DNA from: Actinomycetes bacterium
GTDB taxonomy: Bacteria; Actinomycetota; Acidimicrobiia; Spongiisociales; UBA5794
Length of the DNA: 58,970 bases
Assembly (NCBI GenBank): GCA_024638645.1
Contig: JAHEJX010000215.1
Coordinates: 1-58,970 of the forward strand
Direction: 5' to 3'
Shown: positions 34,597 through 42,308 of the stretch, piece by piece
How the letters are laid out: each line of letters starts with the position of its first letter
Position numbering within the stretch: position 1 is the first letter of the stretch
The notes under the pieces: generated by a model
Databases searched by the model: none
What the model saw: the letters and a program-made list of their open reading frames with translations, nothing else
Told to the model about the DNA's origin: nothing
Made by a program: the position numbers and the translations under genes

Positions 34597-35238
34597 TTGA
34601 GTGAAGAGGAACCTTCGCGGCTTCAACGGCTGACCGTGCTGGTTGCCAGAGCCAATTCAACAAGCGTGGCAGTGGTGGCCGGCGTCGGCATTGCGGCGTT
34701 TGTGATCTTCGGGATCCTTCAACGCACTTTGTACCCACGATGGAACCTGGCGAATCTCGACTCGGAGGCCTCCATAGCGACTTGGTATGCCGCCGCGCTC
34801 CTCTGGGCGGCTGCGATCGTTTGGATCCTCGTGGCTCTCCAGGAACGTCCGAGAGCGTGGCCGGTATTTGGCTGGTCTGCGCTAATGGGCTTGCTGGCCC
34901 TCGACGAGGCCAACGCCGTTCACGAGGACATAGAACGATGGTTGGAAACCGATTGGCAGGTCCTCTATTTGCCGATCATGGCGCTGGGAGCCTTTGTGTG
35001 GTGGCGAGTTGTGACGCGCTATCGGCCATCTGGAACGGCGACCCTGCTTGTCGCAGCAGCCATTACGTGGGCTGTAGTGCTCGTCCTCGAGCTCGTGCAG
35101 AACTGGGGTGGGGCGCCAGCTCGCGCCTCCATCTACAACCCCACGATGATCTCCGAAGAGGCCTTGGAGATGATCGGTTCAACGCTCGTAGTGATTGCGG
35201 GCGTGAGGGCTCTGCGTCGACAGACTCTTCGTGGCTAG
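34597..35238 (+). CDS. Multi-pass membrane protein of unknown family
   Basis: 213 residues from TTG at 34597, supported by GGGAG seven bases upstream; the open frame before it overlaps the lipoprotein gene. About six hydrophobic helices. Conserved-looking acidic and histidine residues lie between them: LALDEANAVHEDIERW after helix 3 and ISEEALEMIGS before the last helix. Such a pattern could be a metal-dependent membrane hydrolase, but this is not established. It is probably cotranscribed with the lipoprotein gene and ends eight bases from the convergent RTX gene. Confidence 0.65.
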   Translation: MSEEEPSRLQRLTVLVARANSTSVAVVAGVGIAAFVIFGILQRTLYPRWNLANLDSEASIATWYAAALLWAAAIVWILVALQERPRAWPVFGWSALMGLLALDEANAVHEDIERWLETDWQVLYLPIMALGAFVWWRVVTRYRPSGTATLLVAAAITWAVVLVLELVQNWGGAPARASIYNPTMISEEALEMIGSTLVVIAGVRALRRQTLRG

Positions 35239-35245
35239 GCGCCGC

Positions 35246-36295
35246 TCAGCCCTCGCAATTCAGTTGGGATTCCAGTTGTGAGCACACATCATTGCCGCGA
35301 CCACCATCGCCCATATCGGAGCCGGCACCGCCGCGCAGGTCGTCGTCTCCCTGCATGCCGAGGAGGATGTCGGCTCCACGCTTGCCGGTGAGCACATCAT
35401 CCCCCGCCCGTCCGGACAGCATGTTCTTGCCGCCGTTACCAGTGAGGGTGTCGCCGAACGCTGAACCCTTGAGATTCTCAGTGAGGAAGAACCGATCGGC
35501 ACCTTCGCCTCGCGCCCTTCCTTTAGAAAGGTTCGCCGCAATCGCAGACGGTGCGTCTTTGTAGTCGACCGTGTCCGAACCAGGACCGCCGTTGAATTGG
35601 TCGTTGCCTCTCCGACCGATCATCAAATCAGCTCCAAATCCGCCCTCCAAGATGTCGTTGCCTCTTCCCCCATCGAGTTTGTCGTTTCCTGCGTTGCCAC
35701 ACAGGACATCCTTACCACCCTTGCCGAGGAGGGTGTCGTCGCCATCGAGACCAAGGATCGTGTCCGCCCACTTGGTTCCTACGAGAGTGTCGTTGCCGCT
35801 CGTGCCGATCATCGTGACGGCGAAGCCGTTACACAGGTAGAAGCCGTTCACCTGAGCACGCGGAAGGGTAAAACGGCCTTCAAGAGCGGCCTTCGCGTCG
35901 CCACATCCCGAGGGGAAGGAAACCGCTGCCAACGACCAGCGGTGCCGACCCGAAGCCACCACGGAGTGGAAGGGGAAAAACGTGTAGTCGTCGTCGGGGA
36001 AAGGTGGGCCGAAGAACTGATCTTCGTGATTGAGGAGATTGTCGAAGACCGTGGTCTCGTAGTCCGTGCCGCCGATGGCCTCGGGAAACTCGACAAAGGC
36101 GACCGCGATACACCTACCCGGGTCTCCCGGTCCGGGATGAGCCTGCGTCTCGATGACGATGTTCGCGTTGAGGTCGCCGATTCCACCATGGCTTGCGGCC
36201 GCTGGCCCGACAAGCGCGAGTAGCCCGAACAGCAGCGCCAGAACTGTGGCAACCCGCAGCGATTTTGACAGATGAATCTTCGGTGCTCTGCGCAT
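35246..36295 (-). CDS. Secreted RTX calcium-binding repeat protein
   Basis: 349 residues. Signal peptide at 1-35 (HLSKSLRVATVLALLFGLLALVGPAAA). Residues about 36-160 form an unrecognised domain with three cysteines. From 165 to the end run RTX-type repeats such as GGRGNDILEGG and GKGGKDVLCGN, binding Ca in a beta-roll. Unlike the RTX nucleotidase at 22347, no enzyme domain follows. The last residues contain a Cys pair (VCSQLESQLNC) that may cap the roll. No type I secretion genes are nearby, and the signal peptide points to Sec export. Confidence 0.82.
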   Translation of the reverse strand: MRRAPKIHLSKSLRVATVLALLFGLLALVGPAAASHGGIGDLNANIVIETQAHPGPGDPGRCIAVAFVEFPEAIGGTDYETTVFDNLLNHEDQFFGPPFPDDDYTFFPFHSVVASGRHRWSLAAVSFPSGCGDAKAALEGRFTLPRAQVNGFYLCNGFAVTMIGTSGNDTLVGTKWADTILGLDGDDTLLGKGGKDVLCGNAGNDKLDGGRGNDILEGGFGADLMIGRRGNDQFNGGPGSDTVDYKDAPSAIAANLSKGRARGEGADRFFLTENLKGSAFGDTLTGNGGKNMLSGRAGDDVLTGKRGADILLGMQGDDDLRGGAGSDMGDGGRGNDVCSQLESQLNCEG

Positions 36296-36347
36296 GGGCG
36301 GACCCCTTTCGTCACCTTTAGACAGACTGTCTTTGAACCGTGCTCGA

Positions 36348-36500
36348 TCAGATTGCAGCGGCTATCGCCAATGCAAGCGGGAATGAAGCAACAGCGGCAG
36401 CGAAGTCAACCGGCACACGTGTCGGCTCGTACCGCTGCCATTGCCCAAGGAGATAGGCGGTGATGAGAAGCCACACCGTCCAGAAGATCACGATCCTCAT
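36348..36500 (-). CDS. Small membrane protein (50 residues)
   Basis: 50 residues from ATG at 36500, preceded by GGGGAGG four bases upstream. Two hydrophobic segments are evident, MRIVIFWTVWLLITAYLLG and, after a polar turn QWQRYEPTRVPVD, an Ala-rich second helix to the C-terminus. The sequence is protein-like and the ribosome binding site strong, so I consider it real although it is short. It sits between the RTX gene and the aldo-keto reductase on the same strand. Function unknown. Confidence 0.6.
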   Translation of the reverse strand: MRIVIFWTVWLLITAYLLGQWQRYEPTRVPVDFAAAVASFPLALAIAAAI

Positions 36501-36677
36501 GCGCCCTCCCCGTCCCACACCACGCCAAGGCTGCAGCCAACCAGCCAGTCGGCTACGACTTCAGTGTAACGCTGCCGTCGCATCGGCGAATAGGGTCGAC
36601 CGGAAGGTTGTCTCCGGCTCTGATCCGCCTTTCGATTCATGGATCTTTCTCGGTTGTCAGCCACAGATCGGCGCCTG

Positions 36678-37526
36678 CTATCGCTCGTCCCAGACCGGGC
36701 GTCTGGCAGGAGGGTCGACGACGCGTATGTTCTTGTCGCGAAGCTTGCTGATCCGATCCATCTCTTCAACGCTGAGCTCGAAATCGAACAGGTCGAGGTC
36801 CTCCTCGATTTCGTTGAATGTCAGAGCCCGCGGCACCACCGCTAACTGTGGCTGCTGCACCAGCCAGCGAAGCGCCACCTGCGCCGGCGACTTGTTGTGC
36901 GCGGTCGCGATATCTTCGATCACCGGATCGTCGAGCACCCGGCCCCGCCCCAACGGCACATGGCACGTAACCAACACGTCATGCCGAGCACACGCCGCCA
37001 GCACCTTGTCCTGGCGGAGATAGGCGTGATACTCGATCTGGTTGGTGACAAGCGGCTCCGGACTCTTGGCGACGGCCTCGTCCAGCAGTGCCACGGTGAA
37101 GTTCGATACGCCGATATGGCGCGTCAGACCTTCGCGCTTGGCTTTCGCCAACGCGCCGAGTGTCTCTTCCAGAGGAACCTGCGGCTGCGGCCAATGGATG
37201 AGCAGCAAGTCGACGTAGTCGAGGCCGAGCGTTTCGAGGCTGGTCGTGACCGAGCGAGCGAAATCGTCGGCCCGCGCGTTCTCTTCCGTGACCTTCGTTG
37301 TTACCCACAGATCTGCGCGCGGCACACCAGACGCGCGAATCCCTTCACCAACCCACTGCTCGGAGCCGTACTTGCGCGCAGTGTCGATGTGGCGATAGCC
37401 ATGCTCGATGGCGTACGTGATCAGCCCCACCGCCAGCTCAGGCTCTGGGTACAACATGGTGCCGTAACCGACAACCGGCATCGCTGCACCGTGAGCAGCA
37501 ATGGTTGGAGCTCTGTGTTGTCCCAT
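36678..37526 (-). CDS. Aldo-keto reductase
   Basis: 282 residues from ATG at 37526, preceded by GAGGAAG. The catalytic tetrad is intact: Asp48 and Tyr53 in HIDTARKYGSE, Lys78 in WVTTKV and His111 in LLIHWP. The NADPH-binding C-terminal region includes VPRALTFNEIEEDL, where the usual IPK-S is changed to VPR-A, hinting at altered cofactor phosphate contacts. The length and motifs fit the AKR3/AKR5 branch. It reduces aldehydes or ketones; the physiological substrate is unknown. It is divergent from the histidine kinase. Confidence 0.87.
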   Translation of the reverse strand: MGQHRAPTIAAHGAAMPVVGYGTMLYPEPELAVGLITYAIEHGYRHIDTARKYGSEQWVGEGIRASGVPRADLWVTTKVTEENARADDFARSVTTSLETLGLDYVDLLLIHWPQPQVPLEETLGALAKAKREGLTRHIGVSNFTVALLDEAVAKSPEPLVTNQIEYHAYLRQDKVLAACARHDVLVTCHVPLGRGRVLDDPVIEDIATAHNKSPAQVALRWLVQQPQLAVVPRALTFNEIEEDLDLFDFELSVEEMDRISKLRDKNIRVVDPPARRPVWDER

Positions 37527-37635
37527 AGACTTCCTCACGCAAGATCCGACACCGGGCCGGCAGCTCCGTCGCAGCCGGTAGGGGCACGCAATGCTAGGGG
37601 CTGGAGCCGCACTCGATCGTCCCTGAGCGTCGGTC

Positions 37636-39513
37636 GTGAAGCGGACCACCTCCGCAACGCCCTGGCGTACTGTGTCAAGCTACAACCGGGCAGCACCGAT
37701 AGTCGTTGTGACACAACGAGGAACACGAATCCAGGCTTTCGAAGACCAATCGACCGGCCTGCTGGCCGATCAGCAGGACCTCGCTCGGCGGCATCGTGAC
37801 GCCTTGGCGACGTGCGCCCGCGTCCTGCTGTCTGCCGAGGACCTGAGCCAGGTCGACGAAGCGCTCTCAGCGCTGCTGGCGGCAACAGACGCCACATCCA
37901 TCTTCATCGAAGTCAACGTTGTCGATGAGACGCTCGGTCCGTGCTCGACAATGCTGAGGGAAATCTCGACTTCCGGTGTCGACCAGAACACGGCCAACTG
38001 GTCACTGGTCCCCTGGGCACAGATGCCTGAATCTCACGGCCCGCTTTCGCGAGGTGAGCCCTACGCGTTCCTGGTGAGCGAGCTCGACCCGATCGAGAAA
38101 GCCCTATACAGCAACGTCAATGCGCTCTCCGAGCTGGATGTGCCGTTCTCTGTCGGTGGAGAGTGGATCGGGCTCATCGGCCTTTCTGACGATCGCACAG
38201 AGCGCGCCTGGCGCCTTGACGAGGTCGGCCTCATGGTGGCCGCGGCTCAGATGCTTGAAGCCTTCTGGGAGCGCAAGATGGCGAACGAAGCTGCTGAACG
38301 TATGGCCACGGCGAGCAAGACGGCTCTCAAGTACCAGAGGGCACTTGTCGCTAGTTCTCGTGCGTTGTTGACCGTGCCCGACGAACGGGACGCATTCGCT
38401 GTCGTCCTCCAGGCCTTGACCAAGGCCACCTCCGCGGACTACGGCTTCGTCGAGCGTAACGAGGAGCATGCCGACGTAGGTTTGTGTAGCCGGACGGTCC
38501 TCGAATGTGACCAAAACGGCCCGGAGCCTGACGGGGACGAGTATTGGGAGCTGGTGCCGTGGTCGCGCATGCCTGACTCCTATGCCCACCTCTCACAGGG
38601 CAAACCATTTGCCTTCGCCATTGAGGATCTGAGCGAAACGGAGCGGACGTTGTACACGGACGCCCCGCATTTCACGCGATGCGAGATCAATCTCCCGATC
38701 TTCGTTGACGGAACCTGGGAGGGACTGGTCGGATTCGCCAGTGCCTCGACAGTTCGTAACTGGACTGCTGAGGAGATCGATCTGCTTGCGGCCATCGCTG
38801 ACTTGATCGGAGCGCATTGGGCCCGGACGCGAGCTCAGGACAAGTTGGCCCAGCTCGTTGCGGCGAAAGACACATTCCTCGCCAGTGTCAGCCATGAGCT
38901 ACGCACGCCATTGACCGTTGTCGTCGGCCTGGCCGCCGAGCTCAAGGATCATGCCGAACGATTTGACGCCGCAAACGTTCGCGAGTTCATCGACATCATT
39001 GCCCGGCAGAGTATGGATTTGGCCGACATCGTGGATGATCTTCTAATTGCGGCCAGACTCGACGGCGAGATCCATATGCTGCCGAGCCGGATTGACCTGG
39101 GCATCGAAGTCAATGCTGTGGTCGAAGCTCTTGGCATGGACGAGGTACGGGTGACCGGGGGTGCCGCCGCGTGGGCTGACAGCAGCCGCGTCCGTCAGAT
39201 CGTGCGCAACCTCCTAACCAATGCGAGGCGATATGGCGGGCCCAACGTCCACGTCGAGCTGTCGATAATGCACGATCTGGCGATCATTCGCGTGATCGAC
39301 GACGGCGCGGGCGTGAGCGATGCAGCGGTCGACATGCTCTTCGTGCCGTACCAGTCCGGGCAGCATGAGCCAACGCAACCAGATGCGATTGGCCTTGGGC
39401 TCTCAATCTCGAAGGCTTTGGCGACCCGCATGGGAGGCGATCTGCGTTACACCACGGAGGACGGCCGCACAGTGTTCTCATTGGCCCTGCCGCGCACGCC
39501 TGCCGGCACCTAG
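37636..39513 (+). CDS. Sensor histidine kinase with two GAF-like domains
   Basis: 625 residues as called. The start is uncertain: GTG 37636 and GTG 37708 are both possible and neither has a good ribosome binding site. Two related input domains (about 60-225 and 250-400), each with a W-x-LVPWxxMP motif, look like duplicated GAF domains. The kinase core follows: DHp H-box SHELRTP with His420, N-box NLLTNARRYGG, G1 DDGAGV and G2 GLGLSISKAL. No transmembrane segment is present, so it senses a cytosolic signal or works with a membrane partner. No response regulator gene is adjacent. Confidence 0.85.
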   Translation: MKRTTSATPWRTVSSYNRAAPIVVVTQRGTRIQAFEDQSTGLLADQQDLARRHRDALATCARVLLSAEDLSQVDEALSALLAATDATSIFIEVNVVDETLGPCSTMLREISTSGVDQNTANWSLVPWAQMPESHGPLSRGEPYAFLVSELDPIEKALYSNVNALSELDVPFSVGGEWIGLIGLSDDRTERAWRLDEVGLMVAAAQMLEAFWERKMANEAAERMATASKTALKYQRALVASSRALLTVPDERDAFAVVLQALTKATSADYGFVERNEEHADVGLCSRTVLECDQNGPEPDGDEYWELVPWSRMPDSYAHLSQGKPFAFAIEDLSETERTLYTDAPHFTRCEINLPIFVDGTWEGLVGFASASTVRNWTAEEIDLLAAIADLIGAHWARTRAQDKLAQLVAAKDTFLASVSHELRTPLTVVVGLAAELKDHAERFDAANVREFIDIIARQSMDLADIVDDLLIAARLDGEIHMLPSRIDLGIEVNAVVEALGMDEVRVTGGAAAWADSSRVRQIVRNLLTNARRYGGPNVHVELSIMHDLAIIRVIDDGAGVSDAAVDMLFVPYQSGQHEPTQPDAIGLGLSISKALATRMGGDLRYTTEDGRTVFSLALPRTPAGT

Positions 39514-39869
39514 TCATGCGGCCTGTTCCGGAGTACGGAGCGGGATACGGCGGCCAGGTGGGTCGAAGACGGCATGGCGAGCCGGCGATTTGCCAACGTT
39601 CCCCGACAGCACTCCTCAACGACTGGCGGATCCACCACACTGACGGGGCGCGTCGAGCGTGGGTGCAGAACGTTGCCGGATGACAACGCCGTGACGGACT
39701 ACCGCCCGGAGTCGTGGTTGCCGTCGAGATGAGCCGGCTCGGGGTGCACTCCCGCTGCCGATCAAAGAGAACAAAGCCTCTGTCCACTTCGACGGGTCTG
39801 CTGTAAGCCGAGAAGGAGTTCTTGCGCTTCGATCGCAAATCATCGAACTGGGAAGGGGGTGACAAGCAG
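39514..39869. other. Intergenic region after the histidine kinase
   Basis: A 356-base gap between the kinase and a small gene on the same strand. Open frames on the minus strand here are arginine-rich and antisense-like, with no ribosome binding sites. I see no clear promoter, repeat or RNA gene. Confidence 0.4.
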
Positions 39870-40220
39870 ATGATGGATTCAGCAATCGTGTTCACGTACT
39901 CGAGAGCCGCTCTGGGCAGAGAAAAGGAGGCCTTTGAAGCTTTTACGGAGAGCATGGCCTTCTTCGGAACGGCAGCCCATGACGGCAAGTGTGGCGAGCC
40001 CATCAACATCATGGGAACCACTGGGCATAGCTTCATGATCATCCCGGGCGCATACGACGCCCTCTCAGACCTCGTTCGCTCAGATGACTTCCGGGAGCTC
40101 TATACGAAGGCAGTCTTTGCAGTACCAGACCTCGGCTACGAACTCGGCGCCTTTGGGCAGGGCGTCCAGGACTATATGGCTCGGTGGGCCCGCGTCGGGA
40201 CGGAACTAGCGTTCCTGTAA
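39870..40220 (+). CDS. Hypothetical soluble protein (116 residues)
   Basis: ATG at 39870 (followed by a second ATG) with GGAAGGGGG ten bases upstream. The sequence begins DSAIVFTYSRAALGREKEAFEAF and continues as an alternating alpha/beta pattern of about 110 residues, possibly a ferredoxin-like (dimeric alpha/beta barrel) fold because of the strand-helix start with a basic turn. No catalytic motif or family is recognised. It stands alone between two gaps of more than 350 bases. Confidence 0.6.
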   Translation: MMDSAIVFTYSRAALGREKEAFEAFTESMAFFGTAAHDGKCGEPINIMGTTGHSFMIIPGAYDALSDLVRSDDFRELYTKAVFAVPDLGYELGAFGQGVQDYMARWARVGTELAFL

Positions 40221-40589
40221 TCGGACCCAACATCGAAATCGGCAGGAGGGTCGGCGAGGCCGTCGGCCCTCCTACTGTCCCGGCAGGCCGACTCCCGCGT
40301 TATCCCAGGGATTCTCTCGGTTTCCTCGAATTGCGCCTCGTGCGGGGGCTTTCGAAGTCGATGACGGTGGCACCGGGAGGCACCGACAGTGTCGACTTGC
40401 AATGCCAATGAATCCAGCTCATCTGCCGCCAATCTGCCGAGCGCCGGTGTCGCTGAGCCGTTGAACCGTCGAAGTCTGGGTTCAAACCGCTGCTTCCAGC
40501 AGGGCCGCTCCCGATGTTTTTAGCCGCGCTGCGACACTGACGGCAGAGGAACTGCGGCCTGGCTCTGTGATCGAGTACCGAGAGCCGTC
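40221..40589. other. Intergenic region between two convergent genes
   Basis: A 369-base gap. A GGTTCAAACC-like stretch near 40480 resembles a tRNA T-loop, but no acceptor or anticodon stem accompanies it. No gene or clear terminator is supported. Confidence 0.4.
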
Positions 40590-41411
40590 TCAAGGTGTCG
40601 ACGTGCCCACGAAGCGAGCGATCGCGGCAACAACCTCGACGCCTGAGACCAGCTCTTCATCGTTGTGATCGGCTCCATCGATCATGACGAGCTCCTTGGG
40701 ATCAGGCGCAGCTTCGAAGATCATTCGGCTCTGCTCGGAGGGCACAATCGAGTCCGCACTGCCGAGGATGACCAGCGTGGGCGCATCCACCCCGGCGATG
40801 CGCTCTATCGACGGATACCGGTCCTTGAGTAGTAGACCGACGGGCAACCACGGATAGTGGACCCTCCCCACGTCGACCAACGAGGTGAAGGGCGATCGCA
40901 AAACCAGAGCTGCAGGAGACGTCGCGGTCGCGGCTTCGATGGACACCGCCGCTCCCAGCGACTCACCGAAAAAGACGAGCGGAGAGGATGGGGCCAGCTC
41001 TTCAACGAAACGAATTGCGGCCAGCGCGTCCTTCGCAAGACCGGCCTCGCTGGGCCGGCCCGGATTGCCTCCATAGCCCCGGTAGTCGACGAGAAGCACG
41101 CCCACGCCGATGGCGGCGAGGCTCCGCCCGAGGCCGGCGCGATCACCTCGGTTACCGGCGTTGCCGTTGAACACGATCACGGTGGGCTCGACCGCCTCAG
41201 GTGCATGGAGCCAAGCGTGTAGAACGAGACCATCGGTTGTCTCGTATGAAACGTCGTCCCAGCCGGCTCCGAGGACTGCGAACGACGGCAGCCGGTCCGA
41301 GGGAAAGTAGATCAGCCGTCGCTGCATCACCCAAAGGCCTCCGAGAAACGCCGTCAGCAGCCCGAAGACTATGAGGCCACTCAGGATTCTCCTCCTTGCT
41401 CGCGCCTTCAT
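40590..41411 (-). CDS. Alpha/beta hydrolase with N-terminal membrane anchor (BEM46/ABHD13-like)
   Basis: 273 residues. A basic N-terminus and one hydrophobic helix (about 10-30) anchor it. The hydrolase fold follows with FNGNAGNRGDR (oxyanion region), nucleophile elbow GESLGAA, acid Asp in GSADSIVP and catalytic His in IDGADHNDE. The layout, including RLIYFPSDRLP after the helix, matches BEM46/ABHD13/17 family serine hydrolases, probably acting on lipids or acylated proteins at the membrane. It is a single gene. Confidence 0.85.
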   Translation of the reverse strand: MKARARRRILSGLIVFGLLTAFLGGLWVMQRRLIYFPSDRLPSFAVLGAGWDDVSYETTDGLVLHAWLHAPEAVEPTVIVFNGNAGNRGDRAGLGRSLAAIGVGVLLVDYRGYGGNPGRPSEAGLAKDALAAIRFVEELAPSSPLVFFGESLGAAVSIEAATATSPAALVLRSPFTSLVDVGRVHYPWLPVGLLLKDRYPSIERIAGVDAPTLVILGSADSIVPSEQSRMIFEAAPDPKELVMIDGADHNDEELVSGVEVVAAIARFVGTSTP

Positions 41412-41947
41412 CGCCTAGACATGCCGCAACCCCTTCCTGGCCACAATTGTCGCAGAGGAAGTAACAGTGGCTGGCGCCACCCGTTCGGGCGTCATGGAAG
41501 CAATGATCAGAGGGCGCGTATCGGGGCGAGGTAGTCGACATTTCGACGGTCGGCGCCAGGAGCGGCGCAGGCCACCGAATCGAGATCGGTTTTTCACTAT
41601 ATCGACGGCGCGCTACATCACATGTCGTCCCGGTCGGAAAAGCGATTGGCTTGCAGATTTGACCGCCAGCCCCTTCTTCACGTTTGACACGCGGCTCGAA
41701 CCGACTGTCCACGCCTTCCTTTCGATCGTTACCCGGCTCGGCCCAGACCACCACGCCGAGGCGCATGATTCCTCACTCAATCCTTCGTAAGGATCGAGCC
41801 GAAGCGTCACCAGAGCACGAAGTCCCGCGTCTAGAGGATGATGCGAGCAAGAACGACAATGCCTGTCGCTCTAGCCGCGGCCGCACCTGAGCGCCATAGT
41901 CGGTAGGTTGCAAGTAATGCTCACAGGGGAGGAGAAAGAGACAGAGT
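41412..41947. other. Intergenic region, divergent
   Basis: A 536-base gap between divergent genes. A short AT-rich patch near 41590-41600 could be part of a minus-strand promoter (TATAGT on that strand). Open frames of about 100 codons on both strands are rich in Arg, Ser and Pro and lack ribosome binding sites, so none is called. Confidence 0.4.
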
Positions 41948-42301
41948 ATGACTGCACGCGACGCGGGATGGCAGGAAGTCGAACTCTCAGAATCTCGAGC
42001 CGCACAATTGGCACGAGAGTACGGCGGAGGGATCGCGCAGCACTGGAAGGAATTCGATACCAACAACCCCGAAGAGCTGGCGGAGCTGACGGACTTGGTG
42101 ATGCGACCCCTCCCCCATCTTCTAGTGCTGCCGGGGGTTGATCCCTCGTGGCGGGTGTTGACAACGATCCCCAATCATCATCGTGGTCTCAATCCCCGAA
42201 TCACCTTCGCTTCGGTCACCACGATCGAGGACGACAAGACGTGTCACGTAACCCTCGCCAAAAAGCCGGGCCCTTCCGAAGGAGAAACTGAAGAGCCGTA
42301 G
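41948..42301 (+). CDS. Hypothetical protein (117 residues)
   Basis: ATG at 41948. GGGGAGGAG lies about 13 bases upstream, a little far. The sequence is soluble, helical in the first half (ESRAAQLAREYGGGIAQHW) and strand-like in the second. No family is recognised. It ends seven bases before the stop of the convergent cyclase/ATPase regulator gene. Codon use and composition look protein-like, but the call rests on that alone. Confidence 0.5.
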   Translation: MTARDAGWQEVELSESRAAQLAREYGGGIAQHWKEFDTNNPEELAELTDLVMRPLPHLLVLPGVDPSWRVLTTIPNHHRGLNPRITFASVTTIEDDKTCHVTLAKKPGPSEGETEEP

Positions 42302-42308
42302 CCCGCGG

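Noticed and set aside
39284-40042. 252-codon minus-strand frame
   Set aside because: Arg/Ser/Cys-rich, overlaps the histidine kinase end and the small gene at 39870, and has no ribosome binding site.
40440-40520. tRNA-like T-loop
   Set aside because: No acceptor, D or anticodon stem can be drawn around it.
41197-41766. 189-codon minus-strand frame
   Set aside because: Overlaps the alpha/beta hydrolase in another phase and lacks protein-like composition.
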